Origin: Candidatus Muiribacteriota bacterium
GTDB lineage: Bacteria > Muiribacteriota > DAOVTB01
Reading direction: 5' to 3'
Assembly (NCBI GenBank): GCA_030633305.1
Contig: DAOVTB010000012.1
Location: 1-45,260, forward strand
DNA: 45,260 bases
Each line of letters starts with the position of its first letter. The stretch's first letter is position 1. The notes under the pieces are model-generated. The model saw only the letters and a program-made list of their open reading frames with translations. It had not been told where the DNA came from and ran no database searches. Positions 1-9,008 of the stretch are shown one piece after another. The translations under genes were made by a program, and so were the position numbers.

Positions 1-3000
1 ATTTTTTCATTCTTCAAAAGTGATTACTTTTTTAGCAAGGTAAAAACTAATATTGAGAAGAGTATTCAATTTGCTATGCATGGAATATGCAGAATTTCCA
101 AAGTTTCTGGAGATATCAGAAGCCATCTTGTCTTAAATGATGTATATATATATTATGACCTTGTTTCCATGACTCGTAAGGAACCGGTTTTTTATGCAGA
201 AAAAATTGATTTGAAATATTCACTTTTTGAAATTCTTGGTGATGATAAAACTTCCCTGACAATGGATATTGAAAAATCACTTACTCGAATAATTTTTGAT
301 AAAGATGGATGGAATCTGGTTAAACTTCTTAAAAAGAAAAACAGTAATCTTTCGCATATTTCCAGTAAATTCAATTTCAAGGATTCCAAAATTGTTTTTG
401 TAGAAAACAGAAATTCTCAGAAGAAGGAAATTTATTTCAAAAAAGTTTCTGGGTTTGTTAAGAATTCAGAAAAGACGCTTGAAATTCATCTGAAGGGATT
501 TGATGAGTTTTCTGCAGACTCCTCAGTTACCTATGATCAGATTTCCCGGGAAAAGTCTCATAAATTTGATCTTTCTGTAAAAAATGGAATTCTTAAACAA
601 TATGGGAATTATATTTTTGGAGTAAGTCCGGAAAAAGCCAGTTTTAGAAGTGGAAAGTTTGATTTCAGTATGAATATTGACAGTTCTTTTTATGACAGAG
701 ATATCGGAGGGGATATAAAATTGATGGATGCTGTCATGTATATTCCAAAATTAGGAGAAACAAAAGTAAATGCAGAAGTAAAGATTGAGAAAGATACTAA
801 TAAAATTACAAGCGGAACTGTTGAGTATGGAAAAAATAAAATCGATATTATTGATGGTGAATTTGATTCGGAAGAGATGACAGTTAATTTTACAGGTAAA
901 GATCTTATGGTTGAAGAGTTTCCATTTGTAAAGTTACATGATTTTAAAACAATTGACAGTATAAAAGGTAAATTGAAATATGGTGGCGGTAAGCTTAATA
1001 TTTTAAGTTCTATCTTCATAAAGCGTTTTGAATTTATGCTTAATGATTTTCCGGGTGATTTGCTGTTGAGTGACATTCATTGCGACGTGGAATTGATTAA
1101 TGATTTTATTGATTTAAAATCAGTTGAGTTTTTTTTCAGATATTCTATTTTTCCTCTGCTGTTTAAATTTCATATAGCAGGCCAGATCCCGGAATCTAAT
1201 GTCATGCTGTCGCAGATAAAAGGCTGGTTTGAGCTTTTAAAAACTCCTTTAAAATTTAAATTATATAATTTGAATAAAAAACTGTCTATCATATCTGATA
1301 ATCTTGATATGCAGCAAAATTCTTTGATTATAGAGTATGGCGGTGAATTTGTAAGACATTATGCTAATCTGAAAGTAAAATTGACGTTTCGTGAATTTCT
1401 CCACTCTCTTCGTTTTAGTTGCTGTGATCAGGATTATAATGAATACAATATATCAAAAGTAATAGCTAATAATGTCGGGCTTGGAGGGGAAGTAGAAATT
1501 CGCTATATGAATGATTTTCACTCCAGAGGTATTGATTTTGGGAAACCTGAGTTTTCAGTATATTCAAAGGAAATTGTTTTATTGAAACTAGGATTAACAA
1601 TACGTGAATTATTGATGCGAGTAAAAAAATATAATAAGAGTATTGTTTTTCTGCCTGGAAAATTTATATTTCATGGGAAAAAAATTAATTATAATGGAAA
1701 GATTGAAAGATCAGGAAAAGATGATTATTATTATTTTTCCTTTAAATGCGATAATATCGATAAATCAATTCTGAGGGAATATCTTCCTGAATATGCAGAT
1801 TATATAGATACTTCTATAGATTTTTCTGTTGTAGTTGATTATTCCGGTACTCTTGAAAATGGAAAAGTTAAAATCAAAATATTAATGGATAAGCCTCTTA
1901 TCAAAGGTTTTTTTCATACTGATCAGATTTTGATCAATATTGCTCAAAAAGGTGTTTTTGATTTTAAACTTGAAAGTATACGGGTTAATGGAAGTAAAGA
2001 TGCAGATTTTAGTTTGAAGCTGGATGTTGATGAAAGTGATTTTCTTCATGCGACAGGTGGAACAGGATCTGTTGTATTTAAGAAAAAAAGGAAGTCGAAA
2101 CTTGATAATGAGTTTCTGTCAAAAGTAGATCATTTTGAAGGAAAATTTACTTTTCAAGATGGAAACTTTTTATTTGAAAAAACGAACCTCGGATTAAATA
2201 TTGATAAGGTTGGAGCATTAACTGTTGAAACAGCAGGTTTTTTAAAACTGGATTCAAAAAACAAATACTCCTTTGAATTTTCAGGTAAGGGCAAAAAAAA
2301 TATTTCAGGTATTTCGGCAGATATTATGAATAATGATGGAAAAAATATTGGTTTTTCATTCAAGGCCTCTGGGAATGAAAAAAAGATAACAACTAAAGGA
2401 AATGTAAAACTTCAGAATGAAAAGAATAAAGTAATTGGCAGTACAGATTTTGAAATAAAAAAGAGCAAAATTGTTTTCAAAAATATGATATTCAATAAAA
2501 TGAATATACCTGCATTGTTTTCACTTGATTTTGATAAATTTCTAAAATTTAATGTGAAACTTAAAAGTTTTAAACTGGAAAACCTCCAAAAAATTTATCC
2601 AGAGATGTTTCCTTTTATACTTAAGGGAAAAGTAAGTGGGCATATAGACTATAATTTTACAAAATCATCATTAAACCTGACTGGAAAAAATATTATCGTT
2701 GGAATGAATTCTTATGATAATGTTCATGTCGATATGGATGTGTTTCTTGATAAAATAAAGATGAGATCTTTTATAGCTCAGAGTAAAAACAGCTTCATCA
2801 TCGGAAGGACTGTTGGCGATGTGCTCGAAATGAAAGTGAAGCAATTAATGTTTTCAGAAATGTTTAATATTGAATCAGGTATATTGCGAATAGGTAAGTC
2901 ACATGGCTCGAAAATTGGATTTCCAATTGAAGGTGAAAACCTGGTACTCAAATTTAAAAACAGAGAATTTAAGGTTACAAAATTACTAGGAATGGCGCTT

Positions 3001-4530
3001 AAAAAAGATGATTCTATTGCATTAAAAAATACTGTAGTTGTGGTAGAGGGAAATCGTTTGATTATAAACGGAATTGTTGGAAAAGATAGAGTCAATATTG
3101 ATGCAAAGATGGATAAAAATTCTTTTTCATTGAAAGAATTGACCGGATTGAAAAAGTTAAAAGGGAAATTAAAAATCTGGGGAAGATTTGATATCACAGG
3201 AAAATTTCCGGAAGTAAAATATACAACAAACATGAAATGGAAAACTGAAGGATTAAAAATTGGCAATAGCAAAAAGATTTCATTAAAAGGAAAGCTCAAA
3301 AGTAAGGGTGATAAATTCAAAATATATGATTCAGAATTCAACATGTATGGGAATAAAGGAATTATTGAGGGGCAATTTGATTTTAAAAATAGAAATCAGT
3401 TGGAAAGAGTAGTCATGAGCATAAATGTTCCTAAGGTGGAATTTAATCCTGATGTAGAAAAACTGTTTTCCAATTTTGGAATTCCGTTGCCTATTAAGAA
3501 AGCAAGAGGAGACCTTAAGTTTGGAGTGATATGGAATAGTGAAACGGAAAATCTTTTACATGGAAGTATCAGGATAAATGATCTTGTGCTTAAAGGAATT
3601 GTTGAAAACAGGACCAGATTGAAGATACCTCCGGGTTGGAATTTAAATATAAAAGTTGATTTTGCGGATAACATTACTATAGAAACCAGCAGGATGCATG
3701 TATTTATGAATGGTGATCTGGTAATTAAGGGGAAAAATGGTCAGGGATGGCTTTCAGGCAGGATGAAAATGCAGAAAAAATCAAAATTTTATTATATCAA
3801 TAATGAATTTGAAATAATTTCTGGATATTATAATTTTTTTAATCTTGAAAGTAGTCTCGATACCACTGAAAAGAATTTTAAAAATAGTAAGAAGTTAAAA
3901 AATACAAAAAAAATGGTTGAATCAAAATATTCAAGAAATGTTGAATTTAAGGAGTATATATATAAGGACACTAAAAAAAAGGTATTGGATTTTGAAGATA
4001 ATTTCCTGTATATTAAGTCTTATACAAAAATTGGACGATATATTATTTATATAGAAGTTTCAAAAAGAGAGGAGAAAGCTGAAACAAGATTATATTCGAC
4101 TCCAAGTCTGACTCAAAGGGAGATCATAGCGATTCTTCTGACTGGAAATGATACCTTGGTATCGTCAGGCCGAATAAGTAGCGATGATGTATATAATGAT
4201 GACAAGATCATAAACATTATCGGGAGTGATATACAGAATCAGTTTCTTTATAAGATGTCAGGTGGATTAAGAAAAAAATTGAAATTTGATGAGTTCAGAG
4301 TTTATTCTGATTTGCGTGACGATTCTGGTCTTCCTAGTACCAAATTAAGTATTGGGAAATATGTTTCGCCAAAAACAATGCTTCTGTATAAAAAGAGTTT
4401 TTCTGATAGCGATAAGGATTTTCTGGGACTCGATTACGATTTGAACAAAAATCTTAAACTGAATTCTGAAATAGGAACCCAGGGAGATGAAGTTAAGTTT
4501 GGAATACAATTTGATAAAACATTTAAATAA
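1..4530 (+). CDS. tamB: TamB-like translocation and assembly module protein (5' end outside window)
   Basis: Very large protein of which at least 1509 residues are visible. The frame is open from base 1 with no ATG, GTG or TTG before position 76, and the usual N-terminal membrane anchor is missing, so the gene starts upstream of the window. The early part (about residues 25-55) has the AsmA/TamB-style pattern of a helix followed by a 'dvyi' strand. The middle is hundreds of residues of short alternating beta strands, as expected of the beta-taco groove. The last 150 residues resemble the DUF490 C-terminal domain, including TPSLTQREIIAILLTG and a strand-rich end in Phe-Lys. TamB family proteins span the periplasm, work with a BamA-family barrel and help outer-membrane protein insertion or phospholipid transport. 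bamA follows after 14 bp, which supports the assignment. Family identification is from pattern recognition. Confidence 0.85.
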   Translation: MFSFFKSDYFFSKVKTNIEKSIQFAMHGICRISKVSGDIRSHLVLNDVYIYYDLVSMTRKEPVFYAEKIDLKYSLFEILGDDKTSLTMDIEKSLTRIIFDKDGWNLVKLLKKKNSNLSHISSKFNFKDSKIVFVENRNSQKKEIYFKKVSGFVKNSEKTLEIHLKGFDEFSADSSVTYDQISREKSHKFDLSVKNGILKQYGNYIFGVSPEKASFRSGKFDFSMNIDSSFYDRDIGGDIKLMDAVMYIPKLGETKVNAEVKIEKDTNKITSGTVEYGKNKIDIIDGEFDSEEMTVNFTGKDLMVEEFPFVKLHDFKTIDSIKGKLKYGGGKLNILSSIFIKRFEFMLNDFPGDLLLSDIHCDVELINDFIDLKSVEFFFRYSIFPLLFKFHIAGQIPESNVMLSQIKGWFELLKTPLKFKLYNLNKKLSIISDNLDMQQNSLIIEYGGEFVRHYANLKVKLTFREFLHSLRFSCCDQDYNEYNISKVIANNVGLGGEVEIRYMNDFHSRGIDFGKPEFSVYSKEIVLLKLGLTIRELLMRVKKYNKSIVFLPGKFIFHGKKINYNGKIERSGKDDYYYFSFKCDNIDKSILREYLPEYADYIDTSIDFSVVVDYSGTLENGKVKIKILMDKPLIKGFFHTDQILINIAQKGVFDFKLESIRVNGSKDADFSLKLDVDESDFLHATGGTGSVVFKKKRKSKLDNEFLSKVDHFEGKFTFQDGNFLFEKTNLGLNIDKVGALTVETAGFLKLDSKNKYSFEFSGKGKKNISGISADIMNNDGKNIGFSFKASGNEKKITTKGNVKLQNEKNKVIGSTDFEIKKSKIVFKNMIFNKMNIPALFSLDFDKFLKFNVKLKSFKLENLQKIYPEMFPFILKGKVSGHIDYNFTKSSLNLTGKNIIVGMNSYDNVHVDMDVFLDKIKMRSFIAQSKNSFIIGRTVGDVLEMKVKQLMFSEMFNIESGILRIGKSHGSKIGFPIEGENLVLKFKNREFKVTKLLGMALKKDDSIALKNTVVVVEGNRLIINGIVGKDRVNIDAKMDKNSFSLKELTGLKKLKGKLKIWGRFDITGKFPEVKYTTNMKWKTEGLKIGNSKKISLKGKLKSKGDKFKIYDSEFNMYGNKGIIEGQFDFKNRNQLERVVMSINVPKVEFNPDVEKLFSNFGIPLPIKKARGDLKFGVIWNSETENLLHGSIRINDLVLKGIVENRTRLKIPPGWNLNIKVDFADNITIETSRMHVFMNGDLVIKGKNGQGWLSGRMKMQKKSKFYYINNEFEIISGYYNFFNLESSLDTTEKNFKNSKKLKNTKKMVESKYSRNVEFKEYIYKDTKKKVLDFEDNFLYIKSYTKIGRYIIYIEVSKREEKAETRLYSTPSLTQREIIAILLTGNDTLVSSGRISSDDVYNDDKIINIIGSDIQNQFLYKMSGGLRKKLKFDEFRVYSDLRDDSGLPSTKLSIGKYVSPKTMLLYKKSFSDSDKDFLGLDYDLNKNLKLNSEIGTQGDEVKFGIQFDKTFK

Positions 4531-4544
4531 AGGAGTGACTATCA

Positions 4545-6251
4545 ATGAATAACTGGAAAAAATGCATGATTTTTGTATTATTTCTAGGTCTGATATTTGG
4601 CCAACAATGTTTTTCAGCCGAAGAAGCTGAAGGGAAACTGGTTACTGATATTGTTATTAAAGGAAGAGAATATGTTCCGGAAAGACTTATTAGAGAAGTC
4701 CTTTCATTAAAAAAAGGGCAGAGGGTAACTGAAGAAGGAATACAGAAAAATGTCAACAACATTTATCTGTTAGGATACTTTGCAGATGTAAACGCTGAAA
4801 CGGAGGCATACAGACAGGGACAGCGTATAATATTTGATGTTGTTGAAAATGCAAAGATAAAGAAAATTGTAATTGTTGGAAATAAATTGTTTCCTGATAA
4901 AGTATTAAAGGAAGTTATGAAGACTAAAACTGGTCGAGTTTTTAATATTCCCGTTCTAAATGAGGATTTAAAAAAGATCACTGAATATTATAACAAGCAG
5001 GGATATGTTTTTAGTGGTGTTACAAATATGGAAAAGAAGGATATTGGACAGTATATCAGGATATATGTGACTGAAACAACGATTAAAACTATTGCCCTCA
5101 AAGGAAATACTAAAACCCGGGATCATGTAATTTTAAGAGAAGTTTCCTTAAAAGTAGGTGATTATTTCAGCTCTCTCCAACTTATGAGGAGTTTAAGGCG
5201 TTTGATGAATCTTGGATTTTTCTCAAATGTAAAACCTAATTATGAATTTGATAAAAAAGACAGGACAAAAATAAATCTAACACTTGAACTTACTGAACAA
5301 AAAACTGGATCAGCATCATTTGGTGGTGGTTACAGTTCAAGTAATGGTTTTGTAGGATTTCTCGAAGTTAAACAGCAAAATTTCAGAGGGAATGGTCAGA
5401 GTGTAAATCTTAAATTTGAATATGGTGGAATAAAGACCTATCAGTTAGGCTTTTATGATCCTTATTTTTGGAGAAAGACTGCTCTTGGTCTTAATTTATA
5501 TAAAACAAAAATTCGCCGTGATGATTATTTAAATAATCAGTTACGTGCAACATACGATGAAGAACGATCTGGAGAATCAATATTATTTGGAAGAAAAACT
5601 GGTAGATGGACACGTTCTAGCATAAGATTCAGAAATGAGAATGTACAAATAACACCTGTCTATAATCCTTTGAATGCAATTACAACTCTTGATGAAGATA
5701 TTCAGACATTAACATTAACAGTTGCTAAAGATACCAGAAACAATATTTTCAAGACTTCAGCAGGAAGAAAAGATTCAGTTGAAATTGAAACTACCGGTGG
5801 ATTTTTGAAAGGAAACAATACTTTCACAAAATTTTCTATTACCGGGCAGCGCTATGGTAAGTTATCGAAAAAATTGAGAACTGCAGCAAGAGTGATGCTT
5901 GGATTTGTTGATCTGTCAGATGGAACATTGCCGATTTATGAAGAATATGGTGCCGCTTGGGCTTATACTCTTAGATGAGATTATACTCGAGAATTCACTG
6001 GAGACCATATGTTTGTCACAAACCTTGAACTCAGATATGATTTTACTGATAAATTTACTGGTGTAGCTTTCTATGATTATGGTGACGCATGGGGATTAAG
6101 AGGAACAACAGAATTTGATGGAAAAGGCGGAGCTGGAATAGGAGTCCTTTTTAATTCACCAATCGGAGCAATCAGATTGGATTATGGTGTACCCATGAAT
6201 GATGATAATCGTGATGGAAGAACATATTTCAGCATGGGATCAATGTTCTAA
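4545..6251 (+). CDS. bamA: BamA outer-membrane assembly factor, interrupted by an in-frame TGA
   Basis: Omp85-family insertase for outer-membrane beta barrels. A signal peptide (residues 1-25, ending near CFSAEE) is followed by about three POTRA repeats (roughly 30-103, 104-178, 179-255) and a 16-strand-type barrel; five POTRAs are typical of Proteobacteria, so this is a short form. The C-terminus ends in Phe (YFSMGSMF), the beta-signal. A TGA at 5976-5978 splits it into 477 and about 90 residues in the same frame. The reading across the stop is TLR-stop-DYTREFTGD, where other BamA proteins have the loop-6 RG[F/Y] motif, so TGA falls on the glycine codon. The start has AAGGAG 11 bp upstream. 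TGA is a normal terminator for other genes here, so the stop is either an error, a nonsense mutation or a readthrough site. It lies directly between tamB and skp. Confidence 0.9.
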
Positions 6252-6252
6252 C

Positions 6253-6376
6253 CTGAGTGCCTAGGATGAGCGAATCTTGAATTTTTCTGCATCTGTTCAA
6301 ACCTGCGACGCACGTTAGTGCGCCTCGGTTTACCCAGATACAAAAAAATCCAACCTTCATCTCATTCAGAACTCAG
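6253..6376 (+). repeat. Structured palindrome family A, copy 1
   Basis: Imperfect 124-bp hairpin beginning 1 bp after the bamA stop codon. The outer arms are CTGAGT and ACTCAG; other copies have CTGCGT and ACGCAG, a compensatory change. The apical stem is CGCAC/GTGCG. It contains the conserved internal-loop strings GAGCGAATCTTGAAT and CCAACCTTCATCTCATTC shared by all five copies. See the finding on this family. Confidence 0.9.
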
Positions 6377-6400
6377 AAAAATTATAACTATACTGTTATA

Positions 6401-6470
6401 CTGCGACTTGATCGCAGTATCTATTAAAATTAAAGATAAACATAAGATGGATTCTGCGATCAAGTCGCAG
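6401..6470. repeat. REP-like doublet: two inverted CTGCGA/TCGCAG hairpins
   Basis: CTGCGACTTGATCGCAG at 6401-6417 and its exact reverse complement at 6454-6470 form a head-to-head pair about 36 bp apart. Each unit is itself a 6-bp stem with a 5-base loop. Related pairs or remnants occur at 41057-41126 and 44995-45011. The arrangement resembles REPIN doublets; no RAYT transposase is in this window. Confidence 0.8.
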
Positions 6471-6540
6471 GATGACGGAAGGATTGAGACACAGTCTGCC
6501 TGTCCAAGATAAAAAAAATAACTGTAATTTCAATAAATAA

Positions 6541-6569
6541 TTTACTATATATAAAAAAAGCAGTATAAT
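6541..6569 (+). promoter_or_regulatory. Predicted sigma-70-type promoter for skp
   Basis: TTTACT at 6541-6546, a 17-bp spacer and a perfect TATAAT at 6564-6569, 24 bp before the skp start. The -35 is weak and the -10 is consensus. It would allow skp and the lipid A genes to be expressed apart from tamB-bamA. In such AT-rich DNA chance matches are common, but the correct spacing and position help. Confidence 0.6.
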
Positions 6570-6593
6570 ATTAAAAAAATTTGGAGGATGATA

Positions 6594-7082
6594 ATGTTGA
6601 AAAAAATAATATTTTTAATCTGTTTGGTGGCGTTTGTGTCCACTTCAGGGTTTGCAGCTCGTATCGCATTAGTTGACTATCAGGAGGTTTTTGCTAATTA
6701 TAAGGAAACAAAAAAAGTTAATGATAAACTTCTTGCAGCTAAAAAAAAGAAACAGGTAGCACTTGATAAAGTACAGACTGAATTGAAAAAAAGAGAAGAA
6801 GACTTTATTAAATTGGAAAAAAAGCTTAGCGATAAAGAAAAAAACGAAAGAAGAAAAGAATTCCAGGCTGAACTGATGATTCTTAGAGAAAAGCTTCAGC
6901 GTTTTCAGGACGATCTGCGAACACTCCAGAAAAAACTTGTTGGACGATTGGACAAAGATATTAAAGCTGCTATCAATAAAGTTGGTAAGAAAGAAAAATG
7001 TGAAATTATTCTTGAAAAACAGTCTGTTTATATGGGTGGAAGAGATATTACTGAAAATGTAATCGAGTTTTTAAATAAATAA
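6594..7082 (+). CDS. skp: Skp/OmpH-family periplasmic chaperone
   Basis: Small periplasmic holdase that binds unfolded outer-membrane proteins on their way to BamA. The 162-residue product has a signal peptide (about 1-21, ending FAA), then the family hallmark strand [11 protein letters not shown], a Lys/Glu-rich coiled coil (about residues 40-125) that forms the tentacle arms, and a C-terminal strand region ending in an ENVIEFLNK helix. The length matches the family. GGAGG at 6583-6587 is 6 bp from the ATG at 6594, whereas the ATG at 6588 touches the ribosome site, so 6594 is preferred. It follows bamA and precedes lpxD, the classic diderm order, and has its own predicted promoter. Confidence 0.93.
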   Translation: MLKKIIFLICLVAFVSTSGFAARIALVDYQEVFANYKETKKVNDKLLAAKKKKQVALDKVQTELKKREEDFIKLEKKLSDKEKNERRKEFQAELMILREKLQRFQDDLRTLQKKLVGRLDKDIKAAINKVGKKEKCEIILEKQSVYMGGRDITENVIEFLNK

Positions 7083-7092
7083 ATTAAAATCT

Positions 7093-8160
7093 ATGGTCTT
7101 ATGTGAAATTATTGCTGCAACCGGACTAAAAGGCATTGATCTTGTTGGAAATAAAGATGTTGATATAACTGGTGTAGCTGAAATTTTTAATGCATGTAAA
7201 GGTGATCTTACATTTGCAATCAAACCATGTTTCATGAAACAGGTTTATGATGATTGTGATGCAAGTGCTGTGATTGTTCCCAGGAATTTTTCAGGCAATG
7301 AAAAATCTGGACTTTGTTTGATCAAAGCAGATGATCCTTACCACTTATGGGCTGAATGTATCCGTGTTTTTGCAAAACCTGTTGTATCAAATGGTGAAAT
7401 CAGTGAAATGTCGTGCGTATCTTCCAATGCTATATTGGGTGAAAATGTATCAATTGGACCTTTTACCGTGATTGAATCTGGCGTAACTGTTGGTGATAAC
7501 ACTATAATAAAGTCCAATTGTTTTATTGGACAGGATTGCAGAATAGGGAAAGATAACATAATTTATCCTAATGTAGCTTTAAGAGAAGATAGTATAATTG
7601 GTGACAGATGTATTATTCATTCTGGAGTAGCTATTGGTGGAGATGGATATGGATTTGTTGAAGCAAAATGTAATGGATCCATTGTTAAGATACCTCAAAT
7701 TGGAATTGTAAGAATTGGTAATAATGTAGAAATTGGGGCGAATTCTACTGTGGATAGAGCTGCAGTTGGAATTACTGATATCGGGGATAATACAAAAATA
7801 GATAACCTCGTCCAGATTGCTCATAATGTCAAAATAGGAGAGAATTGCTTTATTGTAGCGCAATCAGGTATTTCAGGCTCTACTGAAATTGGAAATGCAG
7901 TCAAGATTGCAGGTCAATCTGGTATTGTTGGACATTTGAAGATCGGAGATAACGCAACAATTGCGGCTCGAAGTGTTGTTATGGGAAATGTTCCTGCTGG
8001 TGAAATATACAGTGGATTCCCGGCGCGACCGCATAAAGTGGAGATGAAGATCAAAGCTGCTTTAAAACGTTTACCAGAGATAGTCAGAGTATTTTTTAAA
8101 CTAAAGAGAAGTGATTATGGAAATAAAATTTGCGGAGTCGATAAAATTGAAAAAGAGTAA
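7093..8160 (+). CDS. lpxD: UDP-3-O-(acyl)glucosamine N-acyltransferase LpxD
   Basis: Third enzyme of lipid A synthesis: transfers a hydroxyacyl chain from ACP to the 2-amino group of UDP-3-O-acyl-glucosamine. The 355-residue protein has the LpxD N-terminal uridine-binding domain (about 1-100, with the [17 protein letters not shown] motif) and a left-handed beta helix of hexapeptide repeats (about 105-320). His244 in [13 protein letters not shown] matches the catalytic histidine. A helical C-terminal tail follows. It starts 10 bp after skp with a weak ribosome site. Its last 44 bases overlap the next gene in another frame. Its acyl donor would come from the fatty-acid operon at 29952-37711. 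Confidence 0.95.
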   Translation: MVLCEIIAATGLKGIDLVGNKDVDITGVAEIFNACKGDLTFAIKPCFMKQVYDDCDASAVIVPRNFSGNEKSGLCLIKADDPYHLWAECIRVFAKPVVSNGEISEMSCVSSNAILGENVSIGPFTVIESGVTVGDNTIIKSNCFIGQDCRIGKDNIIYPNVALREDSIIGDRCIIHSGVAIGGDGYGFVEAKCNGSIVKIPQIGIVRIGNNVEIGANSTVDRAAVGITDIGDNTKIDNLVQIAHNVKIGENCFIVAQSGISGSTEIGNAVKIAGQSGIVGHLKIGDNATIAARSVVMGNVPAGEIYSGFPARPHKVEMKIKAALKRLPEIVRVFFKLKRSDYGNKICGVDKIEKE

Positions 8161-8785
8161 GTCATTATCTTTAATTGTAACTTTTGTATTTTTTCTATTG
8201 CTTTGCCAGTATAATCTTTATTCTGCTGCAACAATATGGGGCCTATCAGGAGCATTTGAAGCACCTTTGCCAGGACTTGGGTCTGGATACAGTTATTCTA
8301 TGATTGGAAATACAAAGACTTATAATTATAATCAGACTCTTGGAAGTTTCGCTGAGATGTCGGTAATAAAATCAAGTAATCCAGATGATTTGAATGATAA
8401 AATCAGATATAATGGTAAGTTTAGGCTTATGACAGAAGGAATGGCACTGCCGTCCGTTGCACTTGGTGGATATAATCTCAATATGAATTCTGAAGACAGG
8501 GTGTTTTTTGTAACTTGTGAAAAAAATATTATGACTACTGGTACTTCCATGTTTTGTGGTATGACAAGAGATAGTGATGGTAATTCCAAGATGTTTTATG
8601 GAGTTGGGCAGAGTGTGTTTTCATATTTTACAATACTGGGCGAAAGTTTTCAGGATAAAATGAATGTTGGACTGAGGATTACACCATTTCAGGGTGTGCA
8701 TATTGATGTTTTCAAAATGGATATTAGCAATTCTGAAAGTGATTCAAAGATCAATTATAATATCGGATTGATCTCAAGTTTTTAA
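8117..8785 (+). CDS. Exported, probable outer-membrane beta-strand protein of unknown function
   Basis: I do not recognise this family. The 222-residue product starts with a basic segment and a hydrophobic stretch (about residues 17-36, [20 protein letters not shown]) that looks like a signal peptide. The mature part is rich in Gly, Ser, Asn and aromatic residues in alternating strand patterns and ends NIGLISSF, with the terminal Phe common in outer-membrane barrels. Its size would suit an 8-10-strand barrel or surface protein. The ATG at 8117 is preferred to the in-frame GTG at 8111 because GAGAAG lies 6 bp upstream; it overlaps the end of lpxD, implying translational coupling. It sits between lpxD and lpxC, so a role in LPS or outer-membrane biogenesis is plausible but unproven. 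Confidence 0.7.
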   Translation: MEIKFAESIKLKKSKSLSLIVTFVFFLLLCQYNLYSAATIWGLSGAFEAPLPGLGSGYSYSMIGNTKTYNYNQTLGSFAEMSVIKSSNPDDLNDKIRYNGKFRLMTEGMALPSVALGGYNLNMNSEDRVFFVTCEKNIMTTGTSMFCGMTRDSDGNSKMFYGVGQSVFSYFTILGESFQDKMNVGLRITPFQGVHIDVFKMDISNSESDSKINYNIGLISSF

Positions 8786-8907
8786 CTGCGTCCCAAATGA
8801 GCGAATCTTGAATTTTTTTGCATCTGAATAAACCTCAACGTATGGCAATACGCCTCGGTTTATTCAGATGCAAAGAAAATCCAACCTTCATCTCATTCAG
8901 AACGCAG
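8786..8907 (+). repeat. Structured palindrome family A, copy 2
   Basis: Begins at the base after the stop codon of the unknown exported gene. Outer arms CTGCGT and ACGCAG; long inner arms TTTGCATCTGAATAAACC and GGTTTATTCAGATGCAAA; apical stem CGTAT/ATACG. This is the best-paired copy. Same orientation as the other four. Confidence 0.92.
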
Positions 8908-8937
8908 AAAAGAATAAAGAAGAAATAATAGTAAAAT

Positions 8938-8970
8938 ATTGTAGGGACCGGTCACTCGGACTGTATCACA
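8938..8970 (+). repeat. Degenerate GTAGGG-type palindromic repeat
   Basis: TTGTAGGGACCGGTCACTCG followed by GACTGTATCACAA is related to the TGTAGGGACAGG units at 10656 and to the AGTAGGGGAGGGTCTGGCAG unit at 41011. It lies between family A copy 2 and lpxC. The palindrome is partly eroded. Confidence 0.55.
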
Positions 8971-9008
8971 ATTAAAAAATACAAAATTTTATAGAACAGG
9001 GAGAAGGT

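Noticed and set aside
690-3674. Long minus-strand open frames inside tamB
   Set aside because: They are antisense shadows: the plus frame is continuous, protein-like and family-consistent, and the minus frames have low-complexity Phe/Ser/Asn-rich composition.
5976-5978. TGA read as a sense codon (alternative genetic code or selenocysteine) in BamA
   Set aside because: The glycosyltransferase, cyclase, pta, rnc and the orphan gene all end properly at TGA, so the code is not changed as a whole. No selenocysteine insertion structure or Sec-type family motif is seen.
6318-6512. 64-codon open frame across family A copy 1 and the REP doublet
   Set aside because: It lies wholly inside repeats, has no ribosome site and a non-protein-like composition.
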